A stretch of 64,000 nucleotides of DNA from contig NZ_VULZ01000003.1 in NCBI RefSeq assembly GCF_009696445.1, forward strand, positions 231,593 through 295,592, in the 5' to 3' direction. How positions within the stretch are numbered: the first letter of the stretch is position 1; every line of letters begins with the position of its first letter. Under the pieces are notes generated by a model. That model saw only the letters and a list, made by a program, of their open reading frames with translations. It did no database searches and was not told where the DNA came from. The translations under genes and the position numbers were made by a program. Shown here one piece after another: positions 44,565-53,840 of this stretch. Source of the stretch: Porcincola intestinalis (GTDB taxonomy: Bacteria; Bacillota; Clostridia; Lachnospirales; Lachnospiraceae).

Positions 44565-45068
44565 CATCCGGCTTGCGTGGTAGCGGAAGCAGAGGATCCT
44601 TCCATTGGTTTCTTTTCCATAGAAAGTTGTCTTTCTGTCTCAAACGCTATTTCCATAGCTTTGTCATGAATCTCATCCTGTGACATGTCGGGGACTTTTT
44701 TGGCTCTGTTTCTTTCGACTCTTCCTTTATGTATTTTAAAAACTGCTCTACGAATTGATGTCTTATGTTTGGTTCTGCCGAAAAATAAGCTTTCATGATA
44801 CGGATGTCAAGAGATGACGCATTGTACTCTTTGCCGAAGAAATCTAGCGCAATAGTTTTTGACCTTGAGTACATCTCTCCTTCGCCTGTCCTGAGCCAAT
44901 TTTCGTTTACAAAAAATTCGCTACAAATCAGCTTAATAAAAGTGTTTCGAAACTCTGATCTGCCTCTTTCAAGATTGTTTATCGTGTCACCACTTACTCC
45001 AATTCTGGCACCAAAAGCCGCCCTCGATAATCCTTCCTTATTCAGTTGTCGCCTGTTTTCTCCTCAAT
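44565..45068 (-). pseudogene. XRE-family helix-turn-helix regulator, two lesions
   Basis: Read on the minus strand the frame gives RRQLNKEGLSRAAFGARIGV, SGDTINNLERGRSEF, then a linker and MYSRSKTIALDFFG: a typical XRE repressor of a mobile element. Its N-terminus runs into an in-frame TGA with no usable start codon after it. Near 44700 a six-A run puts the end out of frame: restoring one A continues the protein as KVPDMSQDEIHDKAMEIAFE to a TGA at 44565. It was probably the regulator of the degraded conjugative element. Confidence 0.7.
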
Positions 45069-45197
45069 AAGTGGGAGATCGTATCCTCATTCGCATAAAT
45101 GCCCTCTGTATACGTTTTGTTTCTTTCATATCAGTCTTGACTGCCGGTGTATTCTTCCGTAGCAAAACGGATACCCTGTTCCGCGCTTTTCTGCACG

Positions 45198-46437
45198 CTA
45201 TCCGGCATCCACAACATCAAACCGTTCATTGGCTTTCAGTTTCAGCCGATGATTGAGGTATTTCTCGATATCAAAAGCGTATTTCTTGTCATAATCCGCC
45301 GTGTACCGGTAATTCAGGTGCCGGGTCAGATCATACTTATCTGATAAAAACGGTCTTACGCCGCGCAGCTGTAGGTTGCATTTGCTGCCGCTTAGCACCT
45401 GCAGCTCATCCACGGATAAGAGATCGTGACCTAATTTCTGATAATTCAGCGAATGGGACTGTTCCCTGCCCCTGCTTTCTCCAGTGTTGTAGGTGTCGAT
45501 CGTTTCCTTGCCAAGCGCCTGATTTAGGTCTTTCAGCGTAGTAGGCTCTGTGCCGCCCAGAAACAGGCGGGAATCCATGTTGCCGATGATGGTATCCGCG
45601 TTATCCTTATAGATCGCCTTCAGCTGCGACTGCGCCTGCAGCACGAGGCAGGCGGAGATCTCCCGGCTTCGGATCGTTGCCACCAGCTTCTCCAGGTTCG
45701 GGATCTGTCCGATATTGGCCGCCTCATCAATGAGGCACCGCACATGCACCGGAAGCCTGCCGCCATACACATCGTCCGCCTTTTCACAAAGCAGGTTGAA
45801 AAGCTGAGTATAGATCATGGAGAGCAAAAAGTTGAAAGTGGCATCGGTATCCGACATGATCAGAAATAACGCTGTTTTCCGGTCCCCCAGCGTATCCAGT
45901 TCCAGTTCGTCATAAGCCGTGATGTCTCTGAGTTCCTAGATGTCGAAGGGAGCCAGCCTGGCGCCGCAGGAGATCAGGATACTTTTCATGGTCTTGCCGG
46001 CCGCCAGTTTGAAAAGACGGTACTGCCTCCCGGCAAAACACCCGGGCTTTTTCTTCTCCAACGCCTCAAACATCAAGTCCACCGGATTTTTGAACTCCTC
46101 GTCATCCGTCCCGGACCTCCATTGCATTCAGAAATTCCAGCAGAGTGGCAAAGTTCTGCTCTTCCTCCGGCGCTTCATAGTGGATATAGGCGATCAGCGC
46201 CGTATAGAGCAGTTTTTCCGCCTTCTCCCAGAACGGATCTCCGGCATTCCCTTCTCCCTTTGTATTGACCATCAGCGTTGTGACCAGCTTCAGGATGTCT
46301 TTCTCCGAGTGGGTATAGGCAAAGGGATTGTATTTCATGCTCTTTTTGAAGTTGATCGTATTGAAGATCTTCAGCTGATAACCTTTTTTCAGGAGCAAGT
46401 GGCCACAGGAGACGACGACATCCCCTATTGTCAAGGT
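45198..46437 (-). pseudogene. VirD4/TraG-type conjugation coupling protein, broken
   Basis: Three frames together give the middle and C-terminal parts of a VirD4-like type IV coupling protein. YNPFAYTHSEKDIL and the GEGNAGDPFWEKAEKLL block (46102-46434) come first. After a frameshift comes EEFKNPVDLMFEALEKKK to SCGARLAPFDI (45936-46127), ended by an in-frame TAG. The last part runs from MSDTDATFNFLLSMI to ERFDVVDAG (45198-45857), with LIDEAANIGQIPNLEKL and SREISACLVLQAQSQL intact. The N-terminal membrane and Walker A part is missing. This marks a decayed integrative conjugative element next to the recombinase. Confidence 0.85.
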
Positions 46438-46577
46438 TCAACAGCACGAAAGGCGCGGGAAATTATATTTTTCTGGTTGCAGTATACTGTAGCATGGGTG
46501 AATGCGTAAAACGGCTAATTTAGCCGCATTTCTATTAACGTAAAATTTGAGGTTTCAGTGTGATAAACACAGACAGG

Positions 46578-46886
46578 TTATCCCTGTCCTGACGCTTTCT
46601 TTGCCATCGCCAGATATTCTTTCTGTACACTTCCCGGTTCCATAATCTCAATCTCTCCGGCAAAGGTAAATACCCAGCCATAAAATGTCTGGCTGGTTTG
46701 CACCTGCACCTGCGCTGTAAAATGCTCATCATCCATGATATTTACTCGAATATGATCGCCAAATTTGTCAATCACGCTCCGCATAGCATTATTTTTGCAG
46801 CGCAGTGTCACCATTTGTTCTGTTCCAGAAAACAGGGGTGCGGACGAAATCCTGGCTTGCGGTGTTAGCTGGCTAACAGAAATCAA
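46578..46886 (-). pseudogene. C-terminal fragment of a WYL-domain regulator
   Basis: The residues from about 22 on (GTEQMVTLRCKNNAMRSVID, FGDHIRVNIMDDEHF, TFYGWVFTFAGEIEI, QKEYLAMAKKA) match the distal part of WYL-domain transcription factors. The first 20 residues read from the ATG do not fit, and the helix-turn-helix and WYL core are absent. It is therefore a truncated relic. The 140 bp between it and the coupling protein relic holds nothing recognisable. Confidence 0.65.
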
Positions 46887-46953
46887 GGGAATTTTATAGA
46901 GAGATACAAAAAACGGAAAACCAAAAAACCTTGATTTTCCGCGGAATTTTCAG

Positions 46954-46995
46954 CGTCCCCGAGAGGATTTGAACCTCCGACCTCACACTTAGGAG
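46954..46995 (-). pseudogene. 3' half of tRNA-Arg (CCU), likely attachment-site relic
   Basis: On the minus strand the anticodon loop CTCCTAA (anticodon CCT), variable loop AGGTC, T-arm GGAGG-TTCAAAT-CCTCT and acceptor CGGGGAC plus discriminator G form the 3' half of a tRNA-Arg. The sequence 5' of the loop does not pair, so the 5' half is absent. Such 3' fragments are left where an integrase recombines within a tRNA gene. Confidence 0.75.
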
Positions 46996-47251
46996 TTTAC
47001 CCGGATCGATATTGCAGAGTGAAAGGAAATACCAGAAAATCCGCTCTAGTGCTGACTTCTTCACGAGTAGAAAGTCCATCTCGTACCGTCCCGTGATGGC
47101 TAATATCAGCATGTTTTTTTGCCGTTCTGTTTGCCGCCCGTAGCAAGACGTTGAGAATAGTTTGATGGTCACTTTCCTGTTTTATATCATCAAGTGATGG
47201 ATTGTGTGTTTGTTGCTACATGACTTACAAGCATCCTTTTCACCCTCATCA

Positions 47252-48457
47252 CTACTCGCCATTGTAGATTTCATACAATGCAGCAACCTCTTCTTTTGCC
47301 CGATAATTATAATCTAGTTGAAGTTGTGTTTTTGAAATCAATCGGTAATTATAGCCAATATCAAAAACATTTCCTTGGATATCATAATCCCAACGTTCAA
47401 AAGGTCTGCCAAAATTACCAAGGGAAACAAAAACTATTTTGTTGGCGCCAAGATGAGTAAGGATATTTCTTACGGCGTTGAAGGAGTTTCCAAATGTCAT
47501 ATAATCATCGAAAATGCAGACATTGAAACGTCCCGCCTTCCTAAGCCGTTGTATTTTATCGGCAAACTCCTCATTAAGATATAATGTTGAGAACTCAACC
47601 TCGGGACCTTTTTGTGCCCTGATGCTGCTGTCTGTTTCGTGTGCCTTTTCTTTAGGAAAGGCTCGGATTAACAGATTATCACATTGCATTTTGTTGTGTG
47701 GCAGCCGTTTACCTTTTATATATCTTATCTGCTGCATAAAATCAAACATATCAGGATTTAAAGTACAATCGGAAGAAGGAATCATTCCAAACAGTTCAAT
47801 GTCATCAAACAGATCTGTATTAGTCATTCCTGAAAGGAAATGATACAAGAGTATTTTGTAATAACTCCTGCTCCTTCCTTGTTTCAATAGGTGTTCAAAA
47901 TTTTGCATCATCGCTTGCTCATTCGTGGTCCAAGCGTACTTTTTATAACGGGCATCCATAAGTGATAATACGACAGAATGCTCATCTATGAGACATGTTG
48001 AATACCAGAAATTATGATTGTTCAGAACCTGCACAAACTGGAAGAGCTGTTCCGGCAGATCAACAGTAATCCCATAGTGTTCTGCCCTGTCCTCATGCGG
48101 AATCCATAGAGGGATAACAAGTAAAACTCTAAAGCGAACGGCCATTTGGAAATCGACATCCTTGTTGCTGACAATAAGATACTCTGAGTTTTCGCCTTCT
48201 TGCAGTAGGTTCTTTACCTGTTCGCGGGTTGAATATCCATACAGTGGATGTGCAGAATCAAAGGCCTCTTGCGCATTATTTAAACTATTCTGATCTCTGC
48301 TAAAAAAGATCACCTGATTTTTCTGCCTATCAAGAAAGCCATCAAGCATTCTCAGGAAGGTATCTCTGAACTCCTCAATAGCTTTATTTTGATCTTCCGA
48401 AAGTCCTCCGAATTTTCGACGGAGTAAATCCAAATTACATAACAATGTCTTGTTCAT
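47252..48457 (-). CDS. HAD-like/phosphoribosyltransferase fusion protein B
   Basis: The 401-aa protein resembles its upstream neighbour in layout. Residues 1-125 look like a HAD-type Rossmann region (LLCNLDLL, VIFFSRDQNSL, LIVSNKDVDF, LLVIPLW), but the first aspartate of the DxD motif is Asn, so catalysis is doubtful. The C-terminal part has a PRPP-loop-like CIFDDYMTFGNSF at 314-326, where Thr of the usual STG/TTG is Phe. No zinc ribbon is present. It is last in a three-gene operon with the DprA-like protein. The start ATG has its nearest site (AAGGTGAG) rather far upstream. I do not know a named family for it. Confidence 0.6.
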   Translation of the reverse strand: MNKTLLCNLDLLRRKFGGLSEDQNKAIEEFRDTFLRMLDGFLDRQKNQVIFFSRDQNSLNNAQEAFDSAHPLYGYSTREQVKNLLQEGENSEYLIVSNKDVDFQMAVRFRVLLVIPLWIPHEDRAEHYGITVDLPEQLFQFVQVLNNHNFWYSTCLIDEHSVVLSLMDARYKKYAWTTNEQAMMQNFEHLLKQGRSRSYYKILLYHFLSGMTNTDLFDDIELFGMIPSSDCTLNPDMFDFMQQIRYIKGKRLPHNKMQCDNLLIRAFPKEKAHETDSSIRAQKGPEVEFSTLYLNEEFADKIQRLRKAGRFNVCIFDDYMTFGNSFNAVRNILTHLGANKIVFVSLGNFGRPFERWDYDIQGNVFDIGYNYRLISKTQLQLDYNYRAKEEVAALYEIYNGE

Positions 48458-48481
48458 GCAATACTATGATGGCTCACCTTT

Positions 48482-49723
48482 CTAGAAACTAAAATCGTCG
48501 TCAGTTTGGTCGGTTTCGCTATTCACAAGCGCTTCCACAAGTTTCCTGCCTTCCTCAAAATTCATGGTTTGGCTGCGGCAGTTATAGCAACTATAAAAAA
48601 AATGACGATTTTTGCTATTCACAAGAAGATGCATTCTTTCACCACATCTGGGGCAGCTTACCTGGGCAGGAATAGAAGACCAGTATGATTCGTGAATTTG
48701 ATTGACTGCAAGCACGACGATAATAATCTTGCCTGCCCCTTTGTTTTTTAGCACCCGTACACATTCACGCAAAGTCGACCCTGTACTGGCGATATCATCG
48801 AGAAGAACAATTGTCTCCCCATTAAGGGCTTCTGTAGCCTGAAATACTCCCTTGATGTTATCTTCCCGCTCTCTTTGCGACAGAGATTTCTGCGATGGAT
48901 ATGAATGATTGCAGATTAACAATCCATCATGGTTTTTTATCCTTGTTGTTTCTGATAATTTTCGTAAAATACCAGAAAAGCGGTTCGCGTTTCCGGCTCT
49001 GGGAGGTACACTGCAAATCCCGTCAATCCTCGTAGTGCGCAGAAGGTTCTGTAAAGCCCCTAAGTAAAGCTTATAAAACATTTCATCAAATATGCCGTAA
49101 TATTTTCTGCCTTTTTGCTTGTTTAAATAAATCGCGCTTGAATAAGGATGTAATTGCGACATATAGTGTTCATATCCAAAATATCTTCCCAACAGAATTA
49201 ATGGATAAGTTTTCTGGTCCACTAAAATAGCTGTTGGAAGCATACTGCCTCTTGGAAATTCCCCAGGATATAACGCCGTTTCTCCAATATATCCTTTTAT
49301 CCCGTTATTCAACTCATCGTTGAGGGTCGGAAGATCCCTGGACACCATATCTGCAATTCTGCTTGCATCCTCATAGCTGATGCTCCTTGTAATCCATATT
49401 GTCCCTGACAAGAATTCCATGGCTTTGTTAATGAATTCAATGTCTCGAGAAACATAAACAACCTCTGTGGGCAGCAGGTCCAGCATTTGAATGCATTGTC
49501 TTTGAATCGAAATGCTCGGCGCAAATGGCTTTTGATAAGTTTTTATTTGCAGTACTGATCCGGCACCAAAATGTGAGTTTACTTTCACTGCAATCTCGTC
49601 TTGCGCGGTCAGAAAAACACATTTATATTTTTGGACAAAGGGGCTCCATCCTTCTAAAGGATCTGACGAAAAACTGTCTATGTCTATAATCATACCCTTT
49701 AAAGCATTTATGCATCTGAACAT
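48482..49723 (-). CDS. HAD-like/ComFC-type phosphoribosyltransferase with zinc ribbon
   Basis: The 413-aa protein has three parts. Residues 1-135 look like a HAD-type domain (IIDIDSF with DxD at 14-16, VFLTAQDE, VVYVSRDIEF, TIWITRS). Residues about 170-345 are a ComFC-like phosphoribosyltransferase: SVPPRAG, QKSLSQREREDN-IKGVF and the PRPP loop LLDDIASTGST at 307-317. Residues about 357-385 form a zinc ribbon with CPRC and CYNC. The ATG lies one base after the TAG of the DprA-like gene, so the two are translationally coupled. A nucleotide-processing role follows from the domains; the substrate is unknown. Confidence 0.7.
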   Translation of the reverse strand: MFRCINALKGMIIDIDSFSSDPLEGWSPFVQKYKCVFLTAQDEIAVKVNSHFGAGSVLQIKTYQKPFAPSISIQRQCIQMLDLLPTEVVYVSRDIEFINKAMEFLSGTIWITRSISYEDASRIADMVSRDLPTLNDELNNGIKGYIGETALYPGEFPRGSMLPTAILVDQKTYPLILLGRYFGYEHYMSQLHPYSSAIYLNKQKGRKYYGIFDEMFYKLYLGALQNLLRTTRIDGICSVPPRAGNANRFSGILRKLSETTRIKNHDGLLICNHSYPSQKSLSQREREDNIKGVFQATEALNGETIVLLDDIASTGSTLRECVRVLKNKGAGKIIIVVLAVNQIHESYWSSIPAQVSCPRCGERMHLLVNSKNRHFFYSCYNCRSQTMNFEEGRKLVEALVNSETDQTDDDFSF

Positions 49724-49724
49724 C

Positions 49725-50972
49725 CTATTCACCCACCGTTACGGGGTCAAACCAGTCGAAAAGGCTGCCCTGTTCATACTTTCCCTTCTCTTGATCTCGC
49801 AGATAGTCAGCCATTGTTTGCTGCACGGGCTCATTCTCAACTTTAAATATATGGCTTTGTGAAAGTGCTTTTAGTATCTCTGCCGAATTATGAACAACTT
49901 GTGCTCCTCGTTCAACGTATCTGCGAGGCCATGTGACATTTGGCAAATTTAAAGCTGATTCAGGAATCAAAATCTGGCGACCTTGCTTTAATGCAAAGTC
50001 TGCCTGTTTCAATGCCCCAGACGTTTCCCCCGCTTCCATTATTACCGTTGCCAAGGAAAGACCGCTCATCACGCCGTTACGAAGTGGGAAAAACCATCTT
50101 TCCGTCTTATTTGCTGGAGAAAATTGGCTTACTACCAGACCCCTTTTCTCGATTTCCCGCTGTACGCTCTCATTTTCTCTTGGGTAATACTGGTTTAGAT
50201 TTGTTCCAATTACCGCAATTGTATTAAACCCGTATTTAAGCGCGGAACTGTGGCCTGCCACATCAATTCCCTTTGCCAGACCAGAAATAACTGTTATTCC
50301 ATTTTCTCCCAGTATCTTTGCAAGGCGTGTAGTATTATCGCATGCTTTTGAAGATGCCTGTCGAGAACCGACCAATGCCACCGTTCTCTTTTCAAAAAGC
50401 AATGATATTCTACCTCTGATATAAAGAAACCTTGGCGCCTGCTCTGTTTGCATTAGGAGCGGCGGATAGTCGTTGCTGCCTCTCTTAATTATCTCATCAG
50501 TTTCACGTAAAGTCTGAAAGGCCGCCTTTGCTTTTTCATATGCACCAAGAAGACGCCATTTTTCCACACCAAACGTTTGAGAGTATCTATCAACAATATC
50601 TGAGCTGGACATAGGAGCCGTCACGTCGTGCACCTTTGCAAACTCATCAAAGTCTGGTTCAAGAGAATGCTCTGTTCGGTTTAAAACATTCATGAGAGTC
50701 GAAAAATTCAGAGCTTCTTGTTTTACTCTTGTATCAATCCTGAACATGCCTTTCCCTCCTTCCTGACTAATCGTTGTAAAGATCGCAAGTTCCTTTCTGC
50801 GCTTGTTTAGCTCATCAATATGGAATATGGTTGCGGACGAGGATCTTTTCAAAGGTTGCAATTTTCCATCCTGCACAAGCTTATTTAGTCTCTGCGTAGA
50901 GATTCCCAAATATTCCGCAGCCTCTTTAGAAAAAAAAAGTTTTTCCGATAATTCTTCATATGGATTTGACAT
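49725..50972 (-). CDS. DprA/Smf-like SLOG protein with N-terminal helix-turn-helix
   Basis: The 415-aa protein starts at the ATG eight bases after GGAGG. Residues 5-55 form a MerR/excisionase-type helix-turn-helix (FFSKEAAEYLGISTQRLNKL, then LQPLKRS...IFHIDEL). Residues about 150-380 are a complete DprA Rossmann (SLOG) domain: YPPLL, VALVGSRQASSKA, ISGLAKGIDVAGH, IAVIGTNLNQYYP, FFPLRNGVMSGLS, VIMEAGETSGAL. The C-terminal DprA winged helix is missing. Standing in an operon with two phosphoribosyltransferases, not in a competence locus, it is more likely a nucleotide-sensing or DNA-sensing conflict protein than the transformation DprA. The helix-turn-helix may let it control its own promoter. 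Confidence 0.8.
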   Translation of the reverse strand: MSNPYEELSEKLFFSKEAAEYLGISTQRLNKLVQDGKLQPLKRSSSATIFHIDELNKRRKELAIFTTISQEGGKGMFRIDTRVKQEALNFSTLMNVLNRTEHSLEPDFDEFAKVHDVTAPMSSSDIVDRYSQTFGVEKWRLLGAYEKAKAAFQTLRETDEIIKRGSNDYPPLLMQTEQAPRFLYIRGRISLLFEKRTVALVGSRQASSKACDNTTRLAKILGENGITVISGLAKGIDVAGHSSALKYGFNTIAVIGTNLNQYYPRENESVQREIEKRGLVVSQFSPANKTERWFFPLRNGVMSGLSLATVIMEAGETSGALKQADFALKQGRQILIPESALNLPNVTWPRRYVERGAQVVHNSAEILKALSQSHIFKVENEPVQQTMADYLRDQEKGKYEQGSLFDWFDPVTVGE

Positions 50973-50993
50973 TGCATGATCCTCCACAATTGG

Positions 50994-51022
50994 AGTGTAA
51001 TATAAGTATTGCTATCTGTCAA
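50994..51022 (-). promoter_or_regulatory. Promoter of the DprA-phosphoribosyltransferase operon
   Basis: Perfect TTGACA, a 17-bp spacer and TACACT on the minus strand, just before the DprA-like gene. Confidence 0.6.
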
Positions 51023-51117
51023 CCCTTATTCATTGAATTGTCACAATAATCATGGCCCTTCTTTCCTTCCTAGCGATCAATTTTTTCATTCCGGTAATTG
51101 TAGCGGTTAACACCTAG

Positions 51118-51731
51118 TTTGAGGAATGCACCATCCATAATTACGCAAATCCGCTGGCGGAACAGCAGATCCTGCTGTCAGAGGATGGGATATCGAGGAA
51201 GCATTTCCTCACCATGATGAATGACATGGGAATTGGAATCAGCGGATACCGGTTCGACCAACAGAGCAGTGAGTTTTATCTCCAGAGAACCCTGCATAGC
51301 AAGCTCTATGAACTGACGTTTTCCAGTGAATCCGATGGAAAGCGGAAGCTGTTTGCCGCCTTGCCCGTCATCCTGATAACTCTGAAGGAAGGTCGTCTTT
51401 TGATCATAGATGAACTGGATGACAGGTTTCATCCAATGCTTCTCCGATATGTAATCCGTCTGTTCACAAATCTGGCGATCAGCCGGAAAGGAGGCAGCTT
51501 TTGTTTACGTCCCACGATGTATCCATGATGAAGAACAGCATCTTCGTAGGGATGAGATCTGGTTTGCTTCGTTTGATGAGGATAACAGCAGCGAAGTCTA
51601 TTCCCTCTCTGAACTGTGCAAGGGGAATAACGACCCGATCAAATAATACCGCCGCCTATGATAAGCAGTATCTGGAGGGGCGTTACGGAGCCGATCCGTG
51701 TCTCTGCAACATACCGAGCTGGAAGGTGTAA
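51118..51731 (+). pseudogene. AAA (AAA15/ABC-like) ATPase C-terminal part, frameshifted
   Basis: Three plus-strand frames make up the C-terminal part of an OLD/RloC-like AAA ATPase. NPLAEQQILLSEDG continues to FSSESDGKRKLF (signature-like) and the Walker B RLLIIDELD. After a frameshift comes FTSHDVSMMKNSIF, with the switch histidine. After another comes RRDEIWFASFDEDNS to LCKGNNDPIK, a stop, and then YDKQYLEGRYGADP. The N-terminal Walker A part is absent. A 160-bp tail to 51891 (LAECLKARNLVTCYKNRPGM) may belong to the same or a partner gene; I cannot place it. Such ATPases are often phage-defence genes. Confidence 0.65.
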
Positions 51732-51944
51732 CACAGGCCATGAAACCCACTTCATATTACATCAGGCAAACCTTTACCGGGATGAACACTGGCCCAAGCT
51801 CGCGGAATGCCTGAAAGCAAGGAACCTGGTAACCTGCTATAAGAACAGGCCCGGTATGTACAAGGTCCTTCTGTATATTGTCAATAGGTAATCCTCAAAA
51901 GGGGATGACATCAAATTTCTTTACATAACATTCAGGCAGTTGCG

Positions 51945-52974
51945 TTATGTTGCCACTTTACAGAATTCCTTCAACCACTGTTTCAAAGAAGTATTGCTTT
52001 CCCATAGGGCATTTTCTTTTGGCACGAGTTCTTTGCTGGCTGCTTCAATGGCTTCCCTCTTCATTTTTGCATCTGCCCTCGCATACACCTCTGTTGTCTT
52101 TACACTGACATGTCCGAGTAGATCTCGTATATATATCAGATCTACACCCGCAGATACTAACCCCCATAGCTGCAGAATGCCGTATCTTATGAGGACTCAT
52201 ATCTGCTGGTATTAATGAGGCATCTACAGCATGAGCCTTCTCCGCATATTTACGGACTAGATAACAGATGCCCTACCGTGTGAACGGATTACACATGTGA
52301 TTAATGAACAGCCAGTCATCTGATCGTGCCGGATTGTCATAGCGCATAGCCTTCAGATATTTCTTGATTATGGGAACCACCTTGCTGTTTAATGGTACGA
52401 ATCGGCTTTTTTGCCCTTTTCCGTATACCAGCAGAGTGCAAGGTGAAGAAAGTGACAGATCTTTTACCTTGATGGTGATGAGTTCAGTAACCCTGACACC
52501 TGTGGTATGCATAAGCATCAGTATCGCATAGTCTCTTAACCCTTTCACATCGTTTGTTGAAATTTGATCCATCAACAACTTAATGCCGTCTGCCTTAAAA
52601 TATGATATTTCTTTCTGAGGCACTTTCTTTTTGGGTATTCCCAGTATACGCTGGAATTCTGTGAGATACTCCGGCCTTTCGTATATCACAAAACGAATAA
52701 AACTGTTTATGGCTGCCTGGCGTTGGTTTCTTGTTGATATTCCATTATGCATATATTCCTGCAGCCATTTATAAAACCCGGAGATGTTTTCGTAAGTCAG
52801 GTCTGTCAGGCATATTTTTTTTGCAGGAATCTTCAGGACATCTGAATAGTACTCCAGAAGGAAGATAAAAGCATAGCGATATGAATCAATTGTTTTTTCT
52901 GTACTTCCCCGGGTATTTACCAGATAATCCGTTAGATATTTATTCAGAAAGACGGCAAAATCAGTCCTCTTCAT
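51945..52974 (-). pseudogene. Tyrosine recombinase with a TAG and a frameshift
   Basis: From the ATG at 52974 (GGGGG upstream) the frame gives an N-terminal core-binding domain and the catalytic domain with HTTGVRVTELITIK (catalytic Arg). It meets an in-frame TAG after NHMCNPFTR (about 52273). Reading past it gives HKIRHSAAMG, then a one-base shift near 52160, then IYIRDLLGHVSVKTTEVYARA with the His and nucleophile Tyr and a natural TAA at 51945. All catalytic residues survive but are split. It overlaps the upstream recombinase by 14 bp, as in clusters of two or three coupled recombinases. Confidence 0.8.
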
Positions 52975-53427
52975 AAGTGACCCCCTTTCCAAATATATCA
53001 TCTATGTTGGCTTTCCATTTCTCCTTAATGCATGGATAGATACTGACTGTCAAACGAAGATATTTCTCGGTAGCATATATTGTCTTGTGCCCGAGGTAAG
53101 TTGAGAGAACTGACAATGCCACATACAGATCAACGCCATTGTCAACCAGCTGCTTAAAGGATTTGACCGCAAAAGTATGACGCCAGTCATGGATGCGAGG
53201 TCCATTGCCGTTACCTATATACGGAATTCCAGCACTGCTCATGAACTTGCGATGAAGTTCGTAAATTACATCACCGGACAGCCTTTTCCCATTTGCGGTT
53301 GTGAAAATATATTCTGTTTCTTCCAGTGCATAAAAAATTTTATCGGCATACTGAGCCATTAGATCTTTCAGTTCATCTGACAACATTATGTATCTGGCGC
53401 AATTATTCTTCGTTTCATACGTGGACA
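52961..53427 (-). pseudogene. Tyrosine recombinase, N-terminus lost
   Basis: Only the C-terminal half remains: SDELKDLMAQYADK, FTTANGKRLSGDVI, then HDWRHTFAVKSFKQL and YLGHKTIYATEKYLR with the catalytic His-Arg, His and Tyr. Upstream of about 53427 the frame passes into the antisense of an IS110 transposase and is not real. It was probably the neighbouring member of a coupled recombinase set, cut by an IS110 event. Confidence 0.75.
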
Positions 53428-53840
53428 TTCTTCTGGAAATCAGAGGCGTAGGTTTGAAAACGGTGATCGGGTTTGTGGCGGAAGTCGGGGACATTACGCG
53501 TTTCGATGACCCCAGGCAGATCCAGAAGCTAGCTGGATATGCCATCGTAAAGAATGAATCCGGCAAGCACAAGGGCGAGAGCCACATCAGCTACCGCGGC
53601 AAGAAGCGGCTGAGATACGTGCTGTATGAGGCGGCTGTCAGCGTGGTGAGCCACAGTCCTGAATTCCGGTCAATCCATCAGTACTACACGACAAGGGAGA
53701 AGAATCCTCTGAAGAAGATGCAGTCGCTGATTGCGGTGGCGTGCAAGCTGATCAGGGTGTTCTATCTGATCCTTCAGACGGAAGCTACCTATGACGCAGC
53801 GAAGCTGATGGGCGATATCCAGAGACCGGTGGCAGCCTGA
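53425..53840 (+). pseudogene. IS110-family transposase, C-terminal fragment
   Basis: About 138 residues of the Transposase_20 domain remain: LLEIRGVGLKTVIGF, GDITRFDDPRQIQKLAG, SGKHKGESHISYRGKKRLR, IHQYYTTREKNPL and LIAVACKLIRVFY, ending in a natural stop. The N-terminal DEDD catalytic domain is gone. The left end is joined directly to the truncated recombinase, so it arose by insertion followed by deletion. Confidence 0.85.

Noticed and set aside
46894..47172. A 92-codon minus-strand frame with the text VRSEVQILSGTLK
   Set aside because: That text is the chance translation of tRNA sequence; the region holds a tRNA fragment, not a protein.
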